From an uncultured Roseiflexaceae bacterium (GTDB lineage Bacteria; Chloroflexota; Chloroflexia; Chloroflexales; Roseiflexaceae), in assembly GCA_903932805.1 (NCBI GenBank), contig CAIZHO010000376.1, positions 1 through 8,950 on the forward strand: a stretch of DNA of 8,950 nt, in the 5' to 3' direction. Both the position numbers and the translations under genes were made by a program. Below, one piece after another: positions 1 to 6,040 of the stretch (its first letter is position 1; each line of letters begins with the position of its first letter). The notes under the pieces are model-generated. The model made no database searches, was not told the DNA's origin, and saw only the letters and a program-made list of their open reading frames with translations.

Positions 1-1
1 A

Positions 2-61
2 CACGGTCCGAGTGTCAGCCTCGGCGCAGGCACTTACACCTTCACGACCGTTTTGGCGTAG
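2..61 (+). CDS. C-terminal fragment of a forward-strand protein (left edge)
   Basis: Reading from base 2 gives 19 codons ending HGPSVSLGAGTYTFTTVLA and a TAG stop at 59-61. The alternating hydrophobic and Thr/Ser pattern looks like terminal beta-strands of an extracellular or carbohydrate-active beta-sandwich, but 19 residues are too few to name a family. The other two forward frames are also open here, so the frame choice rests on the protein-like composition and on position: the stop lies 35 bp before a strong palindromic terminator that could serve both strands, as expected for two converging genes. No start is visible because the gene begins outside the window. Confidence 0.42.
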   Translation, partial: HGPSVSLGAGTYTFTTVLA

Positions 62-96
62 CACGCGCACACGAACAGTGCATGCGTATACGAAAA

Positions 97-120
97 CGCC
101 CCACAGCATGCTGTGGGGCG
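97..120 (-). terminator. Perfect 24-bp palindromic intrinsic terminator
   Basis: Bases 97-120 are a perfect palindrome with arms of 12 bases (left arm CGCCCCACAGCA). In RNA this gives a GC-rich stem with a tiny loop around the central CATG. On the minus strand the stem is followed at once by TTTT (93-96), and it begins 15 nt after the stop of the M20 peptidase gene, so it is the expected Rho-independent terminator of that operon. On the plus strand it is followed by CTCTT, a weaker U-tract, so it may also stop the forward gene ending at 61. Confidence 0.85.
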
Positions 121-135
121 CTCTTGCGGTCCATT

Positions 136-1263
136 TTATGCAGGCAACAGTTTGCGGATCACCGCGGTAAACATGTTGCAGCAACTGACGATGGAAGGAA
201 GGTTTACCCACTCGTTGCATTGATGAAAGTTGTCGCCCCATGGGCCATACAGCAGGGTCGGGATATGTGCCAATTCAGCCGTGAGATTGGCGTCAGAGAC
301 GCCCGTCGAATAGCGTAGTTCTGCTGTATTGCCCCATTCATCATGATATGCGTGCTGCATCGCCGTTACCAATGGGTGATCGGGTTCAATTTCGAAAGGC
401 GGGTAGTACGGTGGCGGGGTCGTCAAACGAAAGGTAGCAGGTGAGTTCAGCCCGTCGACAACGGCCTGCATTTGCTGCATCACGACCTCACGTGTCTCGC
501 CCGGGACCGTCTGCCGTGACACCAAAATCTCGGCGTTTTCGGGGATAGTGACCACATATTGTGCACTACCACTCAAAAACGACAAAATCGATTGCGAAGC
601 GGGGATGCGGGGATGTTTGCCGAGCGGGAGCTCGTCCACCTTCGTGACGAACTTCGCTCCTTCACTGGCCGCATTGATTCCTTGCCATGGCATAAAGCCA
701 TGGGCGGCTTTGCCGATGACTTCAGCGCGCACAAGAATTTTGCCGGTAGCACCGATGTTGATGGTGGGGTGGACCGATTCGGACACGATGCAGTAATCGG
801 CACGCATGCCTTGTTCGATCATCGCATTTGCGCCAATCGAATACGCTTCTTCGTCGACCACCGATGAAAAAATGAGCGTGCCGCGCCACTCATCCAGGTG
901 CTGCGCAAACGCCCGCGTGACGAGCATGTTGGCGACCACGCCCGACTTCATGTCACATGCACCGAGGCCATACAGCCGGTCGCCATCCAATCGACCTTCC
1001 CACGGATCGCAGTCCCATCCCTCGGCAGCCAAAACCGTGTCGACATGACCGTTGAGGAGCATGGTCGGCCCGTCGCCGTTGTGGATTTTGACAATCACGT
1101 TCGGTGCAGCCGAGGTCTGCCAGATTTCGGGCGTCATACCGTGACGGACAAACCACTCTGCAACAGCTTGTTGGCAGGCATGTTCTGCGCCCGGATACGA
1201 CTTGATGGCGACCAGCGCACGGGTCAATGTGGTCGCTTCGGAAAGGTCGTACGTAAATGGCAT
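136..1263 (-). CDS. M20 family metallopeptidase / deacylase (ArgE-DapE-CPG2 type)
   Basis: This 375-aa protein is probably a cytoplasmic di-zinc hydrolase of the M20 family, cleaving an amide bond in a small N-acyl amino acid or dipeptide-like substrate. The ligand pattern is complete: GHVDTV at 72-77 (H73, D75), bridging Asp in GACDMKSG (D104), the general-base pair in VVDEEA (E138, E139), Glu in SES (E162) and the C-terminal His in NFHQCNEW (H347). The lid/dimerisation domain follows KAAHGFMPW (about 185-193). Length and motif spacing are normal for the family. It starts at ATG 1263 with AAGGAA five bases upstream (1269-1274). That ATG shares one base with the TAA of the alpha/beta hydrolase gene before it, so translation is probably coupled. 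Substrate cannot be read from sequence; ArgE, DapE or carboxypeptidase-like activity are all possible. Confidence 0.92.
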   Translation of the reverse strand: MPFTYDLSEATTLTRALVAIKSYPGAEHACQQAVAEWFVRHGMTPEIWQTSAAPNVIVKIHNGDGPTMLLNGHVDTVLAAEGWDCDPWEGRLDGDRLYGLGACDMKSGVVANMLVTRAFAQHLDEWRGTLIFSSVVDEEAYSIGANAMIEQGMRADYCIVSESVHPTINIGATGKILVRAEVIGKAAHGFMPWQGINAASEGAKFVTKVDELPLGKHPRIPASQSILSFLSGSAQYVVTIPENAEILVSRQTVPGETREVVMQQMQAVVDGLNSPATFRLTTPPPYYPPFEIEPDHPLVTAMQHAYHDEWGNTAELRYSTGVSDANLTAELAHIPTLLYGPWGDNFHQCNEWVNLPSIVSCCNMFTAVIRKLLPA

Positions 1264-2078
1264 TAGTGTTCCTTGTGTCGCTTCAGAAATTCAACGGCCA
1301 TGGCGGCGAACGCATCGGGTGCCTCGCGCCGTATACAATGCCCTACGTTTCGGATGAGTCCTACCTCGAGATGTGCAGACAATGAACGCGCAGTCGCTGC
1401 TGTTTCTGCCGACACCAACGCACCACGCGTGGTATCACCGACAATCAACAGTGCCGGTACACCGAGCTGTGCCATGTATGTCTTCCATGGCGTCATGCGT
1501 GCAGGATCATCAGGCGCACGATCAATGTTGAATTGCTGTTTGGACTCGGCCCAGTGCAGGATTTCCTGGGCGCGCCATGTCGGATTTTCGTTGATACAGC
1601 GGACGATGAGTTGATCGGTGCTCATCGCTTTGATGCTGTTGATCCATGCGTGCATCGGTGGGATAGGTTCGCCTGGTTGGCGCTTGGGTTCTACCCACTC
1701 GAACAATGGCGGATCTTCGAGGATAACGCCACGCAACGCTGCCGGGTACATAGCGGCAGCCGCGAGCGCCATGCCAGCTCCCATGGAGTGGCCGATGATG
1801 AACGGATGCGCTAGGTGCAGCTGGCTAATCAACGCACGGACATCACCTGCTTGATCCGCTGGGGTGTAGTGGTGGCCAGGATTTGATGATTGCCCGTGTC
1901 CGCGTGCATCGATAAGCACGACATCATACGCAGCCGTCAATGGTTCGGCAAATGCCTTCCAACACGAACCATGATCCGAGAATCCGTGGGCCATAATGAC
2001 GGGTACCCCGTGTCCAGCACGTTGGTAGTGCATCTTGACGGTACCGGATTGAATGAACCCCGATGTCCAATTCACCAT
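1263..2078 (-). CDS. Alpha/beta hydrolase
   Basis: A 271-aa alpha/beta-hydrolase-fold enzyme, probably cytoplasmic with no signal peptide, acting on an ester, amide or similar bond. Motifs in order: oxyanion-hole loop HGFSDHG (31-37), DARGHGQSS (57-65), nucleophile elbow GHSMGAG (S98), acid D215 in IVGDTT, and catalytic His H247 in NVGHCIRREAP. The segment from about 124 to 200 forms the helical cap. I chose ATG 2078 because AAGGAG lies six bases upstream (2085-2090) and the protein then begins, as usual for the family, with a short beta-strand before the HGF loop. An open frame continues to 2231 but adds 51 residues with no family character. Its TAA stop overlaps the ATG of the downstream M20 gene (TAATG), suggesting the two enzymes act on related substrates. 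Confidence 0.92.
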   Translation of the reverse strand: MVNWTSGFIQSGTVKMHYQRAGHGVPVIMAHGFSDHGSCWKAFAEPLTAAYDVVLIDARGHGQSSNPGHHYTPADQAGDVRALISQLHLAHPFIIGHSMGAGMALAAAAMYPAALRGVILEDPPLFEWVEPKRQPGEPIPPMHAWINSIKAMSTDQLIVRCINENPTWRAQEILHWAESKQQFNIDRAPDDPARMTPWKTYMAQLGVPALLIVGDTTRGALVSAETAATARSLSAHLEVGLIRNVGHCIRREAPDAFAAMAVEFLKRHKEH

Positions 2079-2187
2079 GTCACACTCCTTTGTGTCCGCC
2101 AGAGTCAGCGCGACCCGTAGTATGCCATGCCCCGCCGGTGCGAGTGTGCAAACACACAAGTGCGAGCGTAGGTCGTAGCACAATCGG

Positions 2188-2213
2188 TGTGCGCCGCTGC
2201 GTAGCGATGCACA
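2188..2213 (-). repeat. Inverted repeat (hairpin) in the hydrolase operon leader
   Basis: Outer arms TGTGC (2188-2192) and GCACA (2209-2213) enclose inner arms CGCT (2195-2198) and AGCG (2203-2206), with short mismatched spacers between them. It sits directly downstream of the possible -10 on the minus strand, so it would be at or near the 5' end of the transcript, or could act as a DNA operator. Its function is not known. Confidence 0.4.
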
Positions 2214-2214
2214 G

Positions 2215-2223
2215 ATAATACCA
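2215..2223 (-). promoter_or_regulatory. Possible extended -10 promoter for the hydrolase/M20 operon
   Basis: On the minus strand the sequence reads TGGTATTAT, that is, a TG extension one base before a hexamer matching TATAAT in five of six positions. No good -35 is present at 16-18 bp, which is tolerable for an extended -10 promoter. Transcription would start near 2208 and give a leader of about 130 nt before the ATG at 2078. This is a pattern match only. Confidence 0.3.
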
Positions 2224-2370
2224 CCAAACATCCGAGTGCGCGCCTATTCCGTGTGCCAAATCGACAGTTCGTAGCCGAACGCTGTCACCGTGCATCTGAT
2301 TGCAATAGCTGATACTGATGCATACCGGTGCGGACAGCGAAGCAACGAGTCACAGGACAGCATGGCTTGG

Positions 2371-2382
2371 GACAACGTTGTC
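2371..2382. repeat. 12-bp perfect palindrome
   Basis: GACAACGTTGTC is a perfect dyad located 36 bp after the stop of the thioesterase gene. It has no T-run beside it and so is a poor terminator. Its size and symmetry would suit a dimeric repressor site, but no gene starts nearby. Confidence 0.35.
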
Positions 2383-2417
2383 ATGGAATGGCCGATGGTA
2401 TCTCGTGGGTGCGTCGG

Positions 2418-2837
2418 TCAATCCTTTACAGACACCCATGGGGTGAGGATGGCCAAGAGGTCGGCTGGCAATTGGGTAGCGCGCATGCTGGAACGGCTCA
2501 CCACGATATGGTCCGTACGCGCTTCGACACAGAGTGTGCCCGTAGACTCCACCAGAACGCGATACCCAAAACTCAAATGGCGCGTCTTGAGGAGGATGAG
2601 CCGGGTTTCTATCGTCACCAAATCATCAAACCGCGCGGGGCTGCGGTACCGCACCTGGATGTCTGAGAGGACAATAAGAAAACCGCGCTCTTCGATGGAT
2701 GTATATGGGACACCTGTTGCACGGAGCAAATCGACGCGCCCGACTTCGAGCCACGGCAGGTAAGCTGCGTGGTGGACAACGCCCATCGCGTCGGTTTCGG
2801 CATAACGCGCCCGGAAGGTCGACCGATGGATCTTCAT
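2418..2837 (-). CDS. Hotdog-fold acyl-CoA thioesterase (YbgC/FadM, 4HBT family)
   Basis: A 139-aa single hotdog-domain protein, normal length for the 4-hydroxybenzoyl-CoA thioesterase/YbgC group, which hydrolyses acyl-CoA or acyl-ACP thioesters in the cytoplasm as an oligomer. The signature is RYAETDAMGVVHHAAYLPW (11-29), with catalytic Asp D16 and the adjacent His pair 22-23. The core strand motif VRYRSPARFDD (62-72) and the C-terminal strand VEARTDHIVV (104-113) follow. I chose ATG 2837, which makes an ATGA overlap with the stop of the metallo-beta-lactamase gene. A GTG at 2849 would add four residues. The Shine-Dalgarno is weak (GGCGGG at 2842-2847), so initiation probably depends on coupling. 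It is the last gene of the six-gene operon. Confidence 0.92.
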   Translation of the reverse strand: MKIHRSTFRARYAETDAMGVVHHAAYLPWLEVGRVDLLRATGVPYTSIEERGFLIVLSDIQVRYRSPARFDDLVTIETRLILLKTRHLSFGYRVLVESTGTLCVEARTDHIVVSRSSMRATQLPADLLAILTPWVSVKD

Positions 2838-3736
2838 ACTGCCCGCCACACAAGACCTGCGTCGCTCAGTTCGGCCACCGCAGCGCCATCAGCCACAAGC
2901 CAGTTCAGGTATGCTGCAATCCCCGACGCAAATACCGCATATTGTGCGACAGAAGCAGATGGCATTGCCAATACGTTTTGTACCGCAGCAACCGTCGCGG
3001 GGAGTGTCTGTGGTGTAGCAATCGCTGCCAACACCAGGTCACGGCTGTGCATGACCGCCGCACGGTTCGCATCCATCGTCGATGCAAGGCCAACACGATC
3101 GACCGCTTCGCCATGGCCAGGGATCCATTGTGCTACCGACAACTGCATCAATACATCGAACGATGCATACTGTGCAGCCACGTCGTGCGCATAGGGAACC
3201 CCATATTTGTTCAACACCCGCTGCCCAAAGAACCCATCCGCCGCAAAACAGACATCGTCGATGACAACGGCCACCTGTGCCAACGAATGTCCCGGTATTG
3301 GCACCACCTGGAGTTCGACCCCGGCGATGGTCAGTGCACCGGGCTCGACGCGGTGATGCACGGGCGAGGGTGTGGCCATGACAAATTTGTTGTGGAGGAC
3401 ACCAAGCGGGCGTGCGCCTGACGAAAGGTACATCGGCTCGAGGTAAGGGTCTTCGATAAACGCCGCTTCGCGCCGTGGGGCATACACCTCAATACCATCG
3501 ATGTTGCGCACAAGGTAGTCATTACCGCCCACATGATCTGCATGATGGTGTGTCGAAAAGACCGCACATAGACGCAGTCCTGCTGCCTCGCAGGCACGAC
3601 GCAATAGCCGGGCTGCTTCTTTGTCGATGCCCGTATCTACTGCAATCGCCGTACGCCCCTCAGCCACGATAACGCCGAGGTTATTCGTACCCGGCAGATA
3701 TGCGACACGCTCCGATACAAACACAAGCTCTGTCAT
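2834..3736 (-). CDS. Metallo-beta-lactamase-fold hydrolase
   Basis: A 300-aa MBL-superfamily metalloenzyme, glyoxalase-II-like in its metal site. Ligands: HHHADHVGG (H63, H65, D67, H68), H150 in PIPGHSLAQV, D167 in CFAADGFFG and H208 in WIPGHGE. All expected ligands for two metal ions are present. The first 60 residues hold the usual beta strands (N19-G21, then AVDTGID at 32-38). After the last ligand there is a C-terminal helical extension of about 90 residues, as in many stand-alone MBL hydrolases. The start at ATG 3736 gives an ATGA overlap with the preceding gene. In-frame upstream ATGs (3745, 3757) lie inside that gene and have no better ribosome site. Its stop overlaps the thioesterase ATG. 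It probably hydrolyses a thioester or another small metabolite; there is no signal peptide, arguing against secreted beta-lactamase activity. Confidence 0.92.
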   Translation of the reverse strand: MTELVFVSERVAYLPGTNNLGVIVAEGRTAIAVDTGIDKEAARLLRRACEAAGLRLCAVFSTHHHADHVGGNDYLVRNIDGIEVYAPRREAAFIEDPYLEPMYLSSGARPLGVLHNKFVMATPSPVHHRVEPGALTIAGVELQVVPIPGHSLAQVAVVIDDVCFAADGFFGQRVLNKYGVPYAHDVAAQYASFDVLMQLSVAQWIPGHGEAVDRVGLASTMDANRAAVMHSRDLVLAAIATPQTLPATVAAVQNVLAMPSASVAQYAVFASGIAAYLNWLVADGAAVAELSDAGLVWRAV

Positions 3737-4089
3737 GATTGCCATTCCAATACACATGCGCGTAACCGGTGGAGGTCGATCCCAGTCCCGTCTGCCGGCC
3801 AATCAGCGAGGAGCCCGACGATATCTGCACGCATGCGGACGATGTTTATTCCTGTCGCGCGCGGCACGTCTGCAGTGAGTTCGAGTGCGCGACCCAACAT
3901 GACACGAGGAGCGGTGGTCAATCCGAGTCGCAGCTGATTGAGTGCATTGGCATACTGTGCCAACGCTTTGGATTCGGGGCTGCGTGCAGACAACCAGTAC
4001 GTCTGAAATTGCATGAATGCATCGTCCCATTGCCCCGCATTAAAGGAATGCAAACCTGCAGCGATCAACGGATCAGGATTCTTTGTCAT
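3733..4089 (-). CDS. DUF309-like small helical protein (diverged)
   Basis: A 118-aa, probably all-helical soluble protein. Residues 11-75 follow the DUF309 layout: GLHSFNAGQW (12-21), a Trp at 32, then ALAQYANALNQLRLG (42-56) and a helix ending GRALEL (66-71). Members of this family usually carry an EAHExxE block between the FN-x-G motif and the Trp. Here the equivalent stretch is DDAFMQFQ (22-29), so the conserved His and most acidic residues are gone. The function of DUF309 is not established. I chose ATG 4089, which overlaps the upstream gene by 17 bp. It has no good Shine-Dalgarno, so it may rely on coupling; upstream ATGs at 4122 and 4146 have none either. The stop overlaps the MBL start by four bases. 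Family assignment is from recalled motif layout. Confidence 0.7.
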   Translation of the reverse strand: MTKNPDPLIAAGLHSFNAGQWDDAFMQFQTYWLSARSPESKALAQYANALNQLRLGLTTAPRVMLGRALELTADVPRATGINIVRMRADIVGLLADWPADGTGIDLHRLRACVLEWQS

Positions 4090-4432
4090 CTGGTGCTGCA
4101 GGGCGTGATGCTTTAAATGCATCTGCTTGGCGCTTTGCTTCAGCACTAATCTGCGTTGCTTCGCCCTTCAATGCGGCTCGCACCAAAAACCCGCCAGCAA
4201 TCAAAATCGGGGTGAACGCAATGATTGCAATGCTCGTCTGATAGGGCTCGAGCAGATCGGTTTGCATGCGCACCGCTGCATTCAAAAACAGGATCAAGCC
4301 AGCCACCATCGCAGAAAGAAACGCCGTTGCGCGGTTTTTTTGCCCCACAGCAAGTGCGTTTTTGCGCATCCTGATGAGAATGACAACGACGACACACATC
4401 GCCACCATACCGAACGTACTTGGTTGCTGCAT
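4073..4432 (-). CDS. Small three-helix membrane protein, unknown function
   Basis: A 119-aa protein I do not recognise. Three hydrophobic segments are clear: about 7-20 (GMVAMCVVVVILI), 35-55 (around AFLSAMVAGLILFL) and 65-87 (around SIAIIAFTPILIAGGFLV). Basic residues between helices 1 and 2 (RMRKN, QKNR) suggest that loop is cytoplasmic, and the charged C-terminal tail (90-119, rich in Lys, Glu, Asp and Ala) would then lie outside if all three helices span the membrane. The start at ATG 4432 has AAGGGG five bases upstream (4438-4443). The frame stays open further upstream to 4591 inside yifB, with no support. It begins 40 bp after the yifB stop and overlaps the DUF309-like gene by 17 bp, so it is in the middle of the operon. 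Confidence 0.8.
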   Translation of the reverse strand: MQQPSTFGMVAMCVVVVILIRMRKNALAVGQKNRATAFLSAMVAGLILFLNAAVRMQTDLLEPYQTSIAIIAFTPILIAGGFLVRAALKGEATQISAEAKRQADAFKASRPAAPDDKES

Positions 4433-4472
4433 CGGAACCCCTTTCTGAGTATCTCCTACCATTATACGGTGC

Positions 4473-5984
4473 CTATGTATCGCGCGTTGCATCGAACTGC
4501 CCGCGATACTGCAACGCTTCCGCGATATGGGCGCTCTGCACGTCCTGGGTACCATCGATATCTGCGATGGTCCGTGCAACACGCAAGACACGGAAATATG
4601 CCCGTGCCGATAACATCAACTTTTCGGTCGCACGTGCCAAGAGTGTTGTGCCCGCTGCATCGGGGGTTGCCCATTGCTTGAGTTGCTGCTGCGTCATATC
4701 GGCATTGGTACACCCTTGCCGTGCATATTGGCGTGCCCGAGTCACATCTACCCGTGCTCGTATATCTGCCGTTGATTCACCACGTGCCACCGAGAGGAGT
4801 TGACCAACTGCAATCCGTGGCATTTCGAGGTGCATGTCTATACGATCCAGAATGGGTCCACTTACTCGTCTCGTATAGCGTTCGATTTCGCTACTGCGGC
4901 AGGTGCATGCGCGCTCACGGTCACCGCGCCAACCACACGGGCAGGGATTGCGTGCCGCTACCAGCAAGACATTGGCTGGCATCAATACCGTTCCGTGTGC
5001 TCGACTAATCGTGATCGTCCGGTCCTCCAATGGTTGACGCAGGACTTCGAGTTTGGTGCCATATTCAGGCAGCTCATCCAGAAAGAGCACCCCTCGGTGA
5101 GCCAACGTCACCATACCTGGCTTGATCCGAGCAGCGCCACCACCGACAAGCCCTGCGATAGAGGTAGTATGGTGCGGCGCACAAAACGGCCGCATCCGTG
5201 ACATGAACCCATCTCGTCCGAGAATCCCAGCCACACTGCGGATCTTGGCGACTTCGAGCGTTTCGGCATCTGTCAATAACGGCAAAATGCCCCACAGCGC
5301 GCGTGCCATCATTGTTTTTCCGGAACCAGGTGCTCCCGTCAACAGAATATTATGTCCACCCGAAGCCACGACTTCGAGGGCACGCCGGGCATGCTGATTG
5401 CCCCGCACTTCGGAGAAGTCGACCATGTCGGCACTCTGATCCGGTGTCGGCAGGGGATCAGGCGCAGCAATACGGATCCGTGCTTCGAGATATTCGACCA
5501 CCATGCGCAAGGTCGCACACGGCACGATGCGGATCCCACGGATAAGTGCAGCCTCGGCTGCTGCAGCCCGGGGGACCACAACATGCGTCATACCAGCCTC
5601 GCGGGCGGCTATCACCATTGGCAGCATCCCATCGGTGCTGCGCAGGCTGCCATCGAATCCGAGTTCCCCCAAAAATGCGGTCTTGGTATGGGTGCTCCGT
5701 AGCTGGTCGGTCGCCATCAACATCGCCACTGCAATCGGCAAATCATACGCGGGTCCCCCTTTGCGCATATCTGCAGGGGCCAGACTGACCGAGATACGAC
5801 GCATGGGGAAGGCAAATCCACTGTTGCGGATGGCGGCTCTGACGCGTTCGCGACTCTCTTGGACCGCTGTATCTGCCAACCCGACCACGGTGAATGACGG
5901 GAGCCCGCCGGCGATGTCGACTTCCACCGTGACCAATGCACCATCCAGCCCACGTAGCGCGCACGAAAAAATATGTGCAAACAT
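4473..5984 (-). CDS. yifB: YifB/ComM family AAA+ ATPase (Mg-chelatase-like)
   Basis: A 503-aa protein of normal length for YifB/ComM. ComM in naturally competent bacteria is a hexameric helicase that drives branch migration during integration of incoming DNA. Domains: an N-terminal ChlI-like domain (about 1-170, with LPSFTVVGLADTAVQESRERV and the PADMRKGGPAYDLPIA block), the AAA+ core and a C-terminal lid. Key sites: Walker A GAPGSGKT (217-224), Walker B VLFLDE (299-304), sensor-1 ARNPCPCG (344-351), four Cys at 348, 350, 360 and 362 forming the typical zinc-knuckle insert, arginine-finger region SGPILDRID (375-383) and the sensor-2 helix SARAYFRVLRVARTIADI (459-476). All motifs are intact. 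It starts at ATG 5984 with an excellent AGGAGGT six bases upstream, but that site is buried in a perfect inverted repeat (5990-6022). A role in DNA uptake here is inference; no other competence gene is in the window. Confidence 0.96.
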   Translation of the reverse strand: MFAHIFSCALRGLDGALVTVEVDIAGGLPSFTVVGLADTAVQESRERVRAAIRNSGFAFPMRRISVSLAPADMRKGGPAYDLPIAVAMLMATDQLRSTHTKTAFLGELGFDGSLRSTDGMLPMVIAAREAGMTHVVVPRAAAAEAALIRGIRIVPCATLRMVVEYLEARIRIAAPDPLPTPDQSADMVDFSEVRGNQHARRALEVVASGGHNILLTGAPGSGKTMMARALWGILPLLTDAETLEVAKIRSVAGILGRDGFMSRMRPFCAPHHTTSIAGLVGGGAARIKPGMVTLAHRGVLFLDELPEYGTKLEVLRQPLEDRTITISRAHGTVLMPANVLLVAARNPCPCGWRGDRERACTCRSSEIERYTRRVSGPILDRIDMHLEMPRIAVGQLLSVARGESTADIRARVDVTRARQYARQGCTNADMTQQQLKQWATPDAAGTTLLARATEKLMLSARAYFRVLRVARTIADIDGTQDVQSAHIAEALQYRGQFDATRDT

Positions 5985-5989
5985 AACAA

Positions 5990-6022
5990 CACCTCCTGTG
6001 ACCTATACCGTCACAGGAGGTG
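5990..6022 (-). promoter_or_regulatory. Inverted repeat that sequesters the yifB ribosome-binding site
   Basis: Two perfect 12-base arms, CACCTCCTGTGA at 5990-6001 and its complement at 6011-6022, flank a 9-base loop. In the minus-strand mRNA the proximal arm contains the yifB Shine-Dalgarno AGGAGGTG, and the distal arm CACCTCCT is a copy of the usual 16S rRNA anti-Shine-Dalgarno tail. The stem ends six bases before the ATG. Folding would hide the ribosome site. The 3' side (TTGTTATG) is not a proper U-tract, so simple termination is less likely. It could instead be a dyad DNA operator. Confidence 0.75.
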
Positions 6023-6040
6023 CAAAAGGTACGGACCAGG

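Larger units (their letters stand above)
2079..2417. other. Intergenic region between two minus-strand transcription units
   Basis: I see no convincing gene in this 339-bp stretch. Open frames exist on both strands but lack ribosome sites or recognisable protein character. It holds the leader of the hydrolase/M20 operon (possible promoter near 2215-2223 and a hairpin at 2188-2213), a short stem at 2145-2158 (TGTG and CACA arms) next to direct repeats of GTGCGAG, and a perfect 12-bp palindrome GACAACGTTGTC at 2371-2382. No GC stem with a T-run follows the thioesterase stop at 2418, so the termination point of that operon is not obvious. Confidence 0.6.

Noticed and set aside
2079..2231. N-terminal extension of the alpha/beta hydrolase to an upstream start at 2231
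   Set aside because: The extra 51 residues have no family match, and a strong AAGGAG sits six bases before the ATG at 2078.
2235..2260. Sigma-54-like TTGGCAC on the minus strand
   Set aside because: The GC half of the motif is present, but the required TTGC-type -12 element at the right distance is missing.
2699..3421. 240-codon forward open frame opposite the MBL and thioesterase genes
   Set aside because: It is antisense to two genes with complete catalytic motifs, its product is rich in Arg, His and Cys without domain character, and it has no ribosome site.
5996..6015. CRP-like site TGTGA-N9-TCACA inside the yifB hairpin
   Set aside because: CRP/FNR sites need a spacer of six (or four) bases. 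The nine-base spacer and the match to the Shine-Dalgarno arm explain the sequence better.
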